16,352 nucleotides of DNA from SICB01 sp037132395. GTDB lineage: Bacteria > Patescibacteriota > Saccharimonadia > CAILAD01 > BJGX01. The DNA lies in assembly GCA_037132395.1 (NCBI GenBank), contig JBAXPC010000011.1, positions 1-16,352 on the forward strand, in the 5' to 3' direction. The notes under the pieces are model-generated. The model saw only the letters and a program-made list of their open reading frames with translations, was not told the DNA's origin and made no database searches. Shown here one piece after another: positions 6,856 through 13,998 of the stretch; the first letter of the stretch is position 1; each line of letters opens with the position of its first letter. The position numbers were made by a program, and so were the translations under genes.

Positions 6856-8068
6856 AACCTATGGTAGCGATTCCTGCCGATACAAGCAACCAGGACCACC
6901 ATTTTGATCCCTGCGATTGAGATTGCTGAGAGTCGATTCCGTTGCCATCAGAGTTTTTGGCTGATGAAGCAGAAGCAGCCTTGGCCTTTGTGGCCTTAGC
7001 TGTAGTGGTCTTGGCCGATACAGTAGAGGCTACTTTTTTAGCGACTGCTTTTTTGACACTTTTTACCGCTGCAGATGGGGTGGTGATGGGCTCAATATAA
7101 ACGCTTGAGTTGATTCCGCCAGGAGTTGAAGCCTCCGCCCACTGCCATTGGTTGGCTATTTTGATCCAGCTTAGGCCGACTTCAGCATTGCCATAGTTGG
7201 CGGTTTCATCTACGACCTTGCCGTTGGGGTCAATTAGCACCACACTATCGCCAGTGTTATTGAGGGTTATTTTAGAATCAGAAACATAAATTGCCAAATG
7301 TTCGAGCGGATCTATTTGTATATTTTTTATCAAGTACTCATCGCCGGACTCATCGCGCAATTTCCAGCCAGACAAATCGACGGTGTTGGCGGAGGGGTTA
7401 TATATTTCGATATACTCGTCAGTGGCATCTGTTAGTGGGCTGGCTGGGTCTGGCAATAGCTCGCTTAATTCTAGAGCTGGGTAGGTGGCGACCTCTGGGT
7501 CAACTTCTACGACATCTGCTTTTGGTATGCTTCCAGCTGTTGGTGAGGCAGTCAGGTCGAAATCTACAAAATTATCATCGGTATTTAGCATCTTGATTAA
7601 GTCGAGGTTATAAATCCGATACATGCTTTGGCCTGCCTCAGAAGGACTGGCTGGTTTGCCAAGCGAAGCGTTGGCAGTGCCCCAGCCAAATTGATCAACT
7701 GTTGCAGCTTGCTTGTCGCGAATCTGAATATTTCCACCTGTTTGCGATAACCCGCTCGAATAGCTAGTATTACCGGCTAGGTTGGATGCGAAGACCCAAA
7801 ACTTCCCCGCAGCCAGAAGCCCAGTCGGTACTGTAGCTTTTTTAGACCAAGTGGTTCCAGTGGCTGACTTGTAATACAGTGTCCAGCCTGAGATATCGAT
7901 ATCAGCTGCTGTAGTATTTTGTATTTCCACGAACTCTTCGCCAGCCGAGGTTAGGCTACCAGTTTGGACTTCTGTAATCAGAACACTCTTAACTCCCGCA
8001 CGGACCGGTAGTGCAGTGAGCACAATTACCGACATGAGAACTATCAGCGTAAGAAGAGGCTTTTTCAT
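6770..8068 (-). CDS. Secreted/anchored protein with two lamin-tail domains
   Basis: A 432-residue surface protein. Residues 1-24 form a signal peptide ending in an Ala-containing site (VRA). Two lamin-tail (LTD) domains follow: about 27-150 (LITEVQTG, FVEIQN, DISGWTLYYK) and about 198-318 (LSELLPDP, YIEIYNPS, DLSGWKLRDE). A low-complexity Ala/Lys/Thr/Ser linker spans about 331-372, then a membrane segment at about 390-408 and a basic tail, so the LTD domains probably face outward on a tether. LTD proteins are common in CPR genomes, but the ligand is unknown. The C-terminal codons overlap tsaE. A -10-like TATACA lies 8 nt before the ATG and there is no Shine-Dalgarno. Confidence 0.87.
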   Translation of the reverse strand: MKKPLLTLIVLMSVIVLTALPVRAGVKSVLITEVQTGSLTSAGEEFVEIQNTTAADIDISGWTLYYKSATGTTWSKKATVPTGLLAAGKFWVFASNLAGNTSYSSGLSQTGGNIQIRDKQAATVDQFGWGTANASLGKPASPSEAGQSMYRIYNLDLIKMLNTDDNFVDFDLTASPTAGSIPKADVVEVDPEVATYPALELSELLPDPASPLTDATDEYIEIYNPSANTVDLSGWKLRDESGDEYLIKNIQIDPLEHLAIYVSDSKITLNNTGDSVVLIDPNGKVVDETANYGNAEVGLSWIKIANQWQWAEASTPGGINSSVYIEPITTPSAAVKSVKKAVAKKVASTVSAKTTTAKATKAKAASASSAKNSDGNGIDSQQSQSQGSKWWSWLLVSAGIATIGYGIYEYRTEINLFFKKLGSYFRSRPKVG

Positions 8069-8076
8069 GACGGCAG

Positions 8077-8082
8077 TGTATA
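8077..8082 (-). promoter_or_regulatory. -10 box of the lamin-tail gene
   Basis: On the minus strand TATACA is followed by 8 nt and the ATG. A TTTACA lies 15-16 nt upstream and could be the -35. No Shine-Dalgarno is present, so a leaderless or near-leaderless mRNA is likely. Confidence 0.45.
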
Positions 8083-8126
8083 GACATAGTATTTAAATGT
8101 AAAGCATAGCAAAAATGAAACTACTA

Positions 8127-8156
8127 TTGACCTACAAATCATAAGGGTTATACAAT
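8127..8156 (+). promoter_or_regulatory. Promoter of the pseudopilin gene
   Basis: TTGACC (8127-8132) and TACAAT (8151-8156) are separated by 18 nt, a good sigma70-type match. Transcription would start near 8163, leaving about 7 nt before the ATG at 8170, with no Shine-Dalgarno. The promoter is divergent from that of the lamin-tail gene. Confidence 0.65.
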
Positions 8157-8169
8157 AACCTACAGATAT

Positions 8170-8601
8170 ATGTTTTCTTTATTCAAAAACTTCAATACCA
8201 AAAAGCCTGGCTTCACAATTTTAGATGTGGTTGTAGTTGTGATTGTGGTTGGGTTTTTTGCAGTACTTATTATCCCTGGGCTGGTTAGCGGACCATCTAG
8301 GGCCCGTGACGCTTCACGTAAGTCTGACCTGAGAGTTATTAAGGCGGCTCTGGAAAACTACTATAACGAAAGCGGCACCTACCCTGCAAAGCTCTCCAGC
8401 CTAGAGTCTGGTGCTACTCCTTTTATCAAAAAGATACCCAAAGATCCCAAAACAGGGGCTGAATATGTTTATATAATTACTGGCAACCCGCCTAGCAGCT
8501 TTGTATTGCAAGCTACCCTTGAAAATAAGAATGATAAAGACCTCAAGAGTCTTGGAAGTGACCCGTCCAGGGGCATTTATCAACTCAGTAGCACCAACTA
8601 G
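8170..8601 (+). CDS. Type IV pilin-like / GspG-like pseudopilin
   Basis: A 143-residue class III signal peptide protein. A 14-residue basic leader ends KKPG, followed by FTILD and a strongly hydrophobic helix (about 15-40), the pattern cut and methylated by prepilin peptidase. Position +5 of the mature protein is Asp19 instead of the nearly invariant Glu. The globular part (about 45-143) has the GspG-like features RDASRKSDLRVIKAALENYYNE and a later region rich in Asp/Lys/Gly. It would assemble in a pilus or pseudopilus used for attachment or DNA uptake; comEC lies in the same window. This is the only + strand protein gene here and it stands alone with its own promoter. Confidence 0.88.
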   Translation: MFSLFKNFNTKKPGFTILDVVVVVIVVGFFAVLIIPGLVSGPSRARDASRKSDLRVIKAALENYYNESGTYPAKLSSLESGATPFIKKIPKDPKTGAEYVYIITGNPPSSFVLQATLENKNDKDLKSLGSDPSRGIYQLSSTN

Positions 8602-8631
8602 GAATAACGCATAGCAAATTATCTGTTTCTT

Positions 8632-9174
8632 TTAGAGAATATTTTTTGAACCGAACTTTTTGCGGGTCTCTATAATATAGTGTTCTAATTCGTAAGGATT
8701 GGGTACGAAGTCAAATACAAAGTTTTCGCGCTCACCAGCCGTTTGGATTATGATTGTGCCGTATTTTAATACTATTTGCATTGGCCCCTTGACCGAAGCG
8801 CTGATGTCTTGGATCTCTTCTAGCCTTAGGGTTGCAACTTTTCGATGAAAAAGTCCAAGCTGGTCGATATCAACAATATGCTGGTTGGTAATCACTATTT
8901 TATTTCTTCTCCAAATCCAAAATGTAGCAATACATAGCAGCACGATAGTAGCGAAAACCAGAAATCCAGCAATCGAAGCCAGCCCTGTAAACGCGTTATT
9001 TTGAGATGAAGATGCATACTGGTTGTACAAAACAACCCCTGCAATTGCAACAAGGGTGACTATAAACATCGCTGTAAAAATCGGTGCTACGGCCATGAAG
9101 TGCTTGTAAACAATAGCCTGGGTTATCTCACCTTCAGTCTGTCCGGGATAGCTTTTTAGTTCGTTTTCTTCCAT
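8632..9174 (-). CDS. Membrane protein with bacterial PH domain (YdbS/DUF304-like)
   Basis: A 180-residue protein with two membrane helices (about 27-50 and 65-88) followed by a cytoplasmic bacterial PH domain (about 90-172: KIVITNQHIVDIDQLGLF, RLEEIQDISASV, YGTIIIQTAGE). That order and the NQHIV/DI pattern match the YdbS/DUF304 family. The molecular role is not established. It lies 27 bp downstream of ruvB but has a TAAAAT hexamer 6 nt before its ATG and no Shine-Dalgarno, so it may have its own leaderless transcript. Confidence 0.82.
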   Translation of the reverse strand: MEENELKSYPGQTEGEITQAIVYKHFMAVAPIFTAMFIVTLVAIAGVVLYNQYASSSQNNAFTGLASIAGFLVFATIVLLCIATFWIWRRNKIVITNQHIVDIDQLGLFHRKVATLRLEEIQDISASVKGPMQIVLKYGTIIIQTAGERENFVFDFVPNPYELEHYIIETRKKFGSKNIL

Positions 9175-9180
9175 TGGTTT

Positions 9181-9186
9181 ATTTTA
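9181..9186 (-). promoter_or_regulatory. -10 box of the PH-domain gene
   Basis: TAAAAT on the minus strand, 6 nt before the ATG. It sits at the edge of an 8-bp inverted repeat, AGCCTATT (9186-9193) with AATAGGCT (9206-9213), which spans the ruvB stop codon. Confidence 0.4.
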
Positions 9187-9213
9187 GCCTATTTATAATC
9201 ACTATAATAGGCT
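9186..9213. repeat. Inverted repeat over the ruvB stop codon
   Basis: AGCCTATT (9186-9193) and AATAGGCT (9206-9213) are perfect inverted repeats with a 12-nt spacer. No T-run follows on the minus strand, so it is not a standard terminator of ruvB; it may be an operator or an RNA-end-protecting hairpin. Confidence 0.45.
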
Positions 9214-10245
9214 GCTTTGCTGGGATGATTCTGGTGGCTGTACGCCAAGGTGCAAATATCCGCTGTCTGTGACCTTGCGTCCACGACTGGTGCGCTCCAA
9301 AAAACCAAGCTGAATAAGGAATGGCTCATAAACATCTTCGATGGTCTGGCGTTCTTCACCGGTAGCAGCAGCTATAGCATTTACTCCCACTGGTCCGCCC
9401 GAATACTTGCTAATAATTGCGTCAAGCACGCGCCTATCTGACGCATCCAGGCCTTTGTCGTCGATTTCTAGAATTGCCAAGGTGGCTTCAAGAGCCTCTT
9501 GGTTGATAGTATCATCACCATGAACCTGAGCCCAATCGCGCACACGCTTAAGTAGTCGATTAGCAATTCTTGGTGTCAGGCGAGAGCGTTTAGACATCTG
9601 CTCGAGAGAGTTTTTTTGGAGCTCGATTCCCAAAAGCTTTGCAGAGCGAGCCAAAATTCGTTCTATCTCTTCTTCTTTGTAATAGTCTAGGCGATTTACA
9701 ATACCGAATCTGTCGCGCAGTGGCGATGACAGCGCACCAAATCTGGTGGTAGCACCGATTAGTGTGAACTTCGGTAGATCAAGCCTTAAACTCTGTGCAG
9801 AAGGGCCTTTGCCAAGAATAATATCTATAACATAGTCCTCCATAGCTGAATACAAAATTTCTTCAACTCCTCTGGGTAGGCGATGTATTTCGTCGATAAA
9901 CAATATATCGCCGTCTTCTAGGCTAGTTAGTAAAGAAGCTAGGTCGGCGGCCTTCTCTACTGCTGGTCCGCTAGTAACTTTGAGGTTACCCTTGAGCTCA
10001 TTTGCTATCACATGAGCAAGCGTAGTTTTGCCTAATCCGGGTGGGCCATAGAGCAATATATGATCGAGTGGTTCGTTGCGCTTCTTAGTAGCTTCAATGG
10101 CAACCTTAAGGGCCTTTTTGATTTGTTCTTGGCCAATATACTGCTCGAAGTCTGCTGGACGCAAGGACTTCTCAAAAACAGCTTCCTGGGGTTCTTTTTC
10201 TATAATATCTTCTGATCTAATAATGTCGTCTTGGCGCTCAATCAT
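9202..10245 (-). CDS. ruvB: Holliday junction branch-migration helicase RuvB
   Basis: The AAA+ motor that drives branch migration of Holliday junctions with RuvA. At 347 residues it has the normal length. Walker A GPPGLGKT is at 67-74, Walker B/DEIH at 118-121, sensor 1 lies in the GATTR segment, and the arginine-finger region SPLRDRFG follows. The C-terminal winged-helix domain (about 260-335: GPVGVNAIAA, EDVYEPFLIQLGFLERTSRGR) is complete. It overlaps the ruvA stop by 4 bp (ATGA), so the two are translationally coupled as in most bacteria. Confidence 0.98.
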   Translation of the reverse strand: MIERQDDIIRSEDIIEKEPQEAVFEKSLRPADFEQYIGQEQIKKALKVAIEATKKRNEPLDHILLYGPPGLGKTTLAHVIANELKGNLKVTSGPAVEKAADLASLLTSLEDGDILFIDEIHRLPRGVEEILYSAMEDYVIDIILGKGPSAQSLRLDLPKFTLIGATTRFGALSSPLRDRFGIVNRLDYYKEEEIERILARSAKLLGIELQKNSLEQMSKRSRLTPRIANRLLKRVRDWAQVHGDDTINQEALEATLAILEIDDKGLDASDRRVLDAIISKYSGGPVGVNAIAAATGEERQTIEDVYEPFLIQLGFLERTSRGRKVTDSGYLHLGVQPPESSQQSSLL

Positions 10246-10799
10246 TTGCTAGATCCTTTGAGCCCAAGCTTGATGCGCTCTTGAGTAGAAAGGCTTTCGT
10301 CGACTCCCTTAAGAGCTAGCTTAGCATCACGAGCACTATAGCCAAGGCTAATGAGCGCCTGAAAGGCTTGGTCGGATTCGTTATCGGTATCTATACTAAC
10401 ATCAACCAGTTTGCCCTTTAGCTCTAGTATGATACGCTGAGCCGTCTTTTTGCCGATGCCAGACACGCTACTAAAAATACTGACATCATCCTTTAATATG
10501 GCATTTTGCACTTCATCAGATTTATACGTTGAAAGAATCGAAATAGCAGCCTTAGGCCCCACCCCATTGACACTGGTGAGCTTATAGTAGAGGGTTCGGC
10601 TTGGCTGGTCGGGAAATCCGAATAGCGTATATTCGTCTTCTTTGATATTTTCGGCTATGTAAAATACTGCTTTATCTCCAGCCGACAAAGTCATGAGGTA
10701 GTTGAGTGGCACAACGATATCGTAGCCAATGCCACCCAAATCGATAATTACGCCGTTAGGAGTTTTTTCGGCAATCACACCATTTATTCTTGCTATCAT
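10242..10799 (-). CDS. ruvA: Holliday junction DNA-binding subunit RuvA
   Basis: RuvA forms a tetramer on the four-way junction and recruits RuvB. From ATG at 10799 the protein has 185 residues. The N-terminal OB fold begins MIARINGVI, a typical RuvA start. The helix-hairpin-helix pair includes LTSVNGVGPKAAISIL and VSGIGKKTAQRIILELKGKL. The small domain III near the C-terminus (ALISLGYSARDAKLAL) is the RuvB contact. The frame is open upstream to 10946, but the added residues (Cys/Asn/Ser-rich) look non-coding and the ATG at 10799 has a TATAAT 7 nt before it, so I chose 10799. Confidence 0.96.
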   Translation of the reverse strand: MIARINGVIAEKTPNGVIIDLGGIGYDIVVPLNYLMTLSAGDKAVFYIAENIKEDEYTLFGFPDQPSRTLYYKLTSVNGVGPKAAISILSTYKSDEVQNAILKDDVSIFSSVSGIGKKTAQRIILELKGKLVDVSIDTDNESDQAFQALISLGYSARDAKLALKGVDESLSTQERIKLGLKGSSK

Positions 10800-10806
10800 A
10801 GATTTA

Positions 10807-10812
10807 ATTATA
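10807..10812 (-). promoter_or_regulatory. -10 box of ruvA (leaderless start)
   Basis: A perfect TATAAT on the minus strand followed by TAAATCT and the ruvA ATG. No Shine-Dalgarno and no convincing -35 are visible. Confidence 0.55.
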
Positions 10813-10844
10813 ACAGCAGAATAAACAAATGCCGAACAATTATT

Positions 10845-10864
10845 TGACGTACCTAGGTAGGTCA
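10845..10864. promoter_or_regulatory. 20-bp near-perfect palindrome upstream of ruvA
   Basis: The sequence TGAC-G-TACCTAGGTA-G-GTCA is symmetric except for one position pair. It lies 33 bp upstream of the ruvA -10 box and 57 bp after the stop of the membrane-protein gene ending at 10921. There is no central loop and no T-run on either side, so a dimeric-regulator operator fits better than a terminator. Confidence 0.5.
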
Positions 10865-10920
10865 TACTTAGCAATCGAGAATGGCGAGGATTGGTACGAC
10901 AACAGCAACTTGTTAAATTA

Positions 10921-11553
10921 TTATTCTTTTGGAGGGATGTTACCATTCGGAGCTAGCGCGGTAGCATCCACGACTGGCTCTGGCTTCAGATCAGGAGCTG
11001 GTTTATTGTGAGGCTCGACTGGCTCTAAGACAAGAGGTGCAGGCAGTATCTTGTCGATAACAAATAGCATCACAACTAGCAGAATGAAGCATGCCAAATA
11101 AAGTAGCGTGGTGATAGTATCAACTATGCTTGTGCTGCCTAGGATGGACAAAGATAACATCATAATAATGGTGGCGCCGCCCGACATGCCTACAGCCAGA
11201 GGAGCAAAGCCTACAGACATAAACCCTACTATGAAGCCAAGGATTACGAATCCGAGTGACAGCTTGAGCCTGTTGGTATTGATAATCTCTGTGCTACTTG
11301 CTGTTCTCTCTGCTTCTTGTCTCCTTGTATCATGTAACTGCTGCTCACAAAGTGACACATCGGGGCTGAGAAAATCTCCGCTGTAGGAGGTTGGATTTGC
11401 GCAAATCTGATAATCATTTTGAGCGGTCTTATAGGAATCATCAGTAGTTTTAGATTTGGCTTCTGGAAATATTAAAAATGCAAGCATACCAATCATTATG
11501 GTATAAACCAAAGCTATGGCCACAGCAAGAATAGCCTTGACCGCTCTATTCAT
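10921..11553 (-). CDS. Four-TM membrane protein, Pro-rich tail, unknown function
   Basis: I do not recognise a family. From ATG at 11553 the protein has 210 residues. There is one N-terminal membrane helix (about 6-29), a polar loop (about 33-95) with two Cys (in YQICANP and SLCEQQ) that could form a disulfide outside, then three closely spaced helices (about 96-172) and a Pro/Glu-rich tail ending in NIPPKE. The frame is open to 11601, but the ATG at 11553 has GAGG about 8 nt upstream and overlaps the preceding gene by only 8 bp, so it is preferred. It sits between ruvC and ruvA with another membrane protein; this looks like shared transcription rather than a role in recombination. Confidence 0.75.
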   Translation of the reverse strand: MNRAVKAILAVAIALVYTIMIGMLAFLIFPEAKSKTTDDSYKTAQNDYQICANPTSYSGDFLSPDVSLCEQQLHDTRRQEAERTASSTEIINTNRLKLSLGFVILGFIVGFMSVGFAPLAVGMSGGATIIMMLSLSILGSTSIVDTITTLLYLACFILLVVMLFVIDKILPAPLVLEPVEPHNKPAPDLKPEPVVDATALAPNGNIPPKE

Positions 11554-12040
11554 GCTGGTGCCTCTTAGTGAGTATAACCGTACCCCCAACAAGCGCAACA
11601 AAAGCAGCAGCCACTACTACAAGTGCACCGTATGAGCCGAAGTTATTAAATATATAGGGCATTTGCAAGAGAATCATAAGCAGACCAAGAACTAATAGGA
11701 AATTTTTTTGCAACTTGTTCTTCAATAAAGCCCCAATAATGATCAATGCAACCCCCAGAGCAACCCTTATGCCAAAATTTACACTTTCGGAACTAATCAT
11801 CAGGACTTTATCTGGTAAGTATGTGAGTGACATCAGGCCAGATATAGCTGCTGAAAACAAAACTAAGCCCGTAATAGTTTCCCTTACCATCGAGTGGTTT
11901 GGTTTATTATTCGAGTGGTTTGGTACACTCTTCTTTACTATCAAAATAATGATGAAGGCAATAAGTGCTGGAAATGCTAAAGAACCCAAAAAAATTAATA
12001 GGAATGTATAGTCCATAGCTACAACAATAAACCATAACAT
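11546..12040 (-). CDS. Small multi-TM membrane protein, unknown function
   Basis: A 164-residue, very hydrophobic protein with about five membrane helices (about 10-35, 53-72, 86-106, 113-131, 135-157) and a short His-containing C-terminus (KRHQHE). A polar, Asn-rich stretch (about 38-50, VPNHSNNKPNHS) follows the first helix. The gene starts 9 bp after the ruvC stop if the ATG at 12040 is used. An in-frame ATG at 12016 (MDYTFLL) is also possible; neither has a Shine-Dalgarno. It overlaps the next membrane-protein gene by 8 bp, so the two are likely made together. No homology recognised. Confidence 0.72.
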   Translation of the reverse strand: MLWFIVVAMDYTFLLIFLGSLAFPALIAFIIILIVKKSVPNHSNNKPNHSMVRETITGLVLFSAAISGLMSLTYLPDKVLMISSESVNFGIRVALGVALIIIGALLKNKLQKNFLLVLGLLMILLQMPYIFNNFGSYGALVVVAAAFVALVGGTVILTKRHQHE

Positions 12041-12049
12041 CTATAGCTG

Positions 12050-12520
12050 TCAAATGCGGTTGGCGCTATGACAAATCGCTATTGCTAGCGCATCGGCAGC
12101 GTCATCAGGCTTCGGTGTGGTATTGAGTTTGAGTATTTTTTTGACCATCTCCTGCACTTGTTTCTTGGGGGCCTTGCCGTAGCCAGCGGCCGACATCTTG
12201 ACCTGCAGAGGTGTGTATTCAGCGACAGGGATATTTTGCTGGGCCGCCACCAGCAAGATTATTCCCCGGGCCTGACTAACCGACATCGCAGTTGTAATAT
12301 TGCTAGCAAAAAATAATTTTTCGACGGCGATTACATCGGGGTGGTGGTGCTTGATTATCTCGGTTAGGTCATCAAAGAGTATGGTTAGTCGTTTGGGCAT
12401 ATCGAGGGTTTTGGGTGTCGATACTATACCGCAATCGAGCAGCGTGAGTTTTGCTCCAGTTTTGGATATTAGGCCAAAGCCAGTTGTAGCCGTACCCGGG
12501 TCAATGCCGAGTATCTTCAT
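12050..12520 (-). CDS. ruvC: Holliday junction resolvase RuvC
   Basis: The endonuclease that cuts junctions processed by RuvAB. From ATG at 12520 it has 156 residues, close to the usual 160-175. Catalytic acids are in place: Asp7 (GIDPG), Glu67 (VEKLFF), and Asp140 and Asp143 in PDDAADALA near the C-terminus. The frame is open to 12535, but ATG at 12520 overlaps the preceding nucleotidyltransferase stop as ATGA and gives the canonical MKILGIDPG start, so it is preferred. ruvC is separated from ruvA-ruvB by two membrane-protein genes. Confidence 0.97.
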   Translation of the reverse strand: MKILGIDPGTATTGFGLISKTGAKLTLLDCGIVSTPKTLDMPKRLTILFDDLTEIIKHHHPDVIAVEKLFFASNITTAMSVSQARGIILLVAAQQNIPVAEYTPLQVKMSAAGYGKAPKKQVQEMVKKILKLNTTPKPDDAADALAIAICHSANRI

Positions 12521-13224
12521 AAATTCTTCAACCACTCAGCCAGCTCGCCAAGTTTGGCCTCTAACTCACCTGGTTGAACAAAGATAAAATACTCAAACTT
12601 TTGCGCTTGATCTGGTAAATCTCGATGCAAGTGTTTGTGATTATACGAAAGTTTAGCATCAAGTTGGTTTTTTCGACGCAAGTATTTGATGGCCATTACT
12701 ACTATGTTGTCATAATAAATCTTAGCCTCGATTGGCTTATTACGCCGAATGTTCTTGAGAACATTAGGCCGCATCGCTCGGTAATAGTCGAGCATTCTTT
12801 GCTTGCTTGCTTTCTCGTTAAAAACTTTGGGTTCCGATTTATAAAACTTGAACTTTGCGTCTTTATTGAAGATTATATTAATAATATCTACGCCCTCATC
12901 AAAGCCACTAGTACCTGGAAATGGCTGGACATTTACATCTATAGTTAGAAATTCCGATGTACCTTCAATATGATAAATAATGTGTCGCTGATCGTTATCT
13001 TTATGGACTTCGTACTCTAGGTTGATCGGACCAATCGTTGCCAGAGCATTTTTGACTACTTTGTAAGTTTCATCTACCTTGTCTGGGTCGACCTCTAGCC
13101 AGACATCGAGGTCCGAGTACTCATCACTCTCGCCTTGCGCAACCGACCCTTCTACCCAAAGCGCATGTACAAAGACCTGACTCTCTGCAGCTTCACGAAT
13201 GGTTTTTAGGATAGTGTCTAGCAT
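12517..13224 (-). CDS. Nucleotidyltransferase-fold protein
   Basis: A 235-residue protein with the polymerase-beta-type nucleotidyltransferase signature: Gly26-Ser27 followed by Asp38 and Asp40 in SDLDVWLEV, with a likely third metal-binding acid at Asp96 (FLTIDV). Residues about 130-235 are helical and Lys/Arg/Tyr-rich (AMRPNVLKNIRRNKPIEAKIYYDN), similar to the helical accessory domains of aminoglycoside- or MNT-type enzymes. The substrate cannot be told from sequence; resistance, toxin-antitoxin-like and RNA or small-molecule nucleotidylation roles are all possible. Its start overlaps the yebC stop by 1 bp (TAATG) and its stop overlaps the ruvC start, so it is embedded in a coupled unit, which argues against a recently acquired resistance gene. 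Confidence 0.82.
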   Translation of the reverse strand: MLDTILKTIREAAESQVFVHALWVEGSVAQGESDEYSDLDVWLEVDPDKVDETYKVVKNALATIGPINLEYEVHKDNDQRHIIYHIEGTSEFLTIDVNVQPFPGTSGFDEGVDIINIIFNKDAKFKFYKSEPKVFNEKASKQRMLDYYRAMRPNVLKNIRRNKPIEAKIYYDNIVVMAIKYLRRKNQLDAKLSYNHKHLHRDLPDQAQKFEYFIFVQPGELEAKLGELAEWLKNL

Positions 13225-13961
13225 TATTCCAGCGTACTCATAACTTCTTCGGGAATGTCAAAATTGCCCGTGACCTCAACTACATCGTCTAGATCCTCGA
13301 GTGAGTCTATCAGGTTTAGTAGAGTCTTGGCCTTAGACTCGTCATCGACCACCACGCTCTGGCTGGGTGTTTGCTGTACTTCGGCACTCTCGACATTGTC
13401 TTCGCCAATTGCATCACGCACCGCCTCGAGCTTGCCTGGCGAAGTTAGTACCACGAGCTGATCGCCACTATCGTCGATATCATCGGCGCCGGCGTCGATT
13501 GCGACCAGTTCTGCACTGTCGTTGTCGATATTTGGCTTGCAAACAATTACGCCTTTTTGCTCAAACATATAAGCCACTGAGCCCTGCGAGCCAAGATTGC
13601 CGCCGTGCTTAGTGAAGGTCGATTTAACATCTGGGCCGGTGCGGTTATGATTATCACTTAGCGCTTTAACCATAATTGCCACCCCGGCTGGTCCGTAACC
13701 TTCGTACAATAATTCTTCGAGTTTTGCGCCTCCAGCTTGGCCGCTCCCTTTGGCAATGGCACGCTCAATATTGCCGGCTGGAACATTAGCCGCCTTGGCT
13801 TTTTGGATTGCGAGCCGTAATTTGAAATTCATTGCAGGGTCTGCACCGCTCTGGGCTGCCACGGCAATTTCGGCTGCCATTTTAGTGAATACTTTGCCGC
13901 GCTTGGCATCGGTTGCACCTTTTTTATGCTTTATGGAGGCCCACTTACTGTGTCCTGACAT
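13224..13961 (-). CDS. yebC: YebC/PmpR-family protein
   Basis: A 245-residue YebC/TACO1 family protein of standard length. The N-terminal signature MSGHSKWASIKHKKGATDAKRGK is present, then the helical region with AIQKAKAANVP and the alpha-beta domains (GYGPAGVAIMVKALSDNHNRT, GGNLGSQGSVAYMFEQKG). YebC proteins were long annotated as transcription regulators; more recent work links them to translation through ribosomes stalled at proline stretches. The start has AAGGA about 10 nt upstream. The gene begins the yebC-nucleotidyltransferase-ruvC unit, and yebC next to ruvC is a common bacterial arrangement. Confidence 0.97.
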   Translation of the reverse strand: MSGHSKWASIKHKKGATDAKRGKVFTKMAAEIAVAAQSGADPAMNFKLRLAIQKAKAANVPAGNIERAIAKGSGQAGGAKLEELLYEGYGPAGVAIMVKALSDNHNRTGPDVKSTFTKHGGNLGSQGSVAYMFEQKGVIVCKPNIDNDSAELVAIDAGADDIDDSGDQLVVLTSPGKLEAVRDAIGEDNVESAEVQQTPSQSVVVDDESKAKTLLNLIDSLEDLDDVVEVTGNFDIPEEVMSTLE

Positions 13962-13998
13962 GTCTTTGGTTTCCTTTTTTTACAGATATAGAATACTG

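Noticed and set aside
10800..10946. N-terminal extension of ruvA by 49 residues
   Set aside because: Cys/Asn/Ser-rich and unlike RuvA. The ATG at 10799 gives the canonical start and has a -10 box just upstream.
6370..12520. Reassignment of UGA to glycine, as in some CPR lineages
   Set aside because: TGA acts as stop in the ATGA junctions of ruvC, ruvB and tsaB, with proteins ending at family-typical positions.
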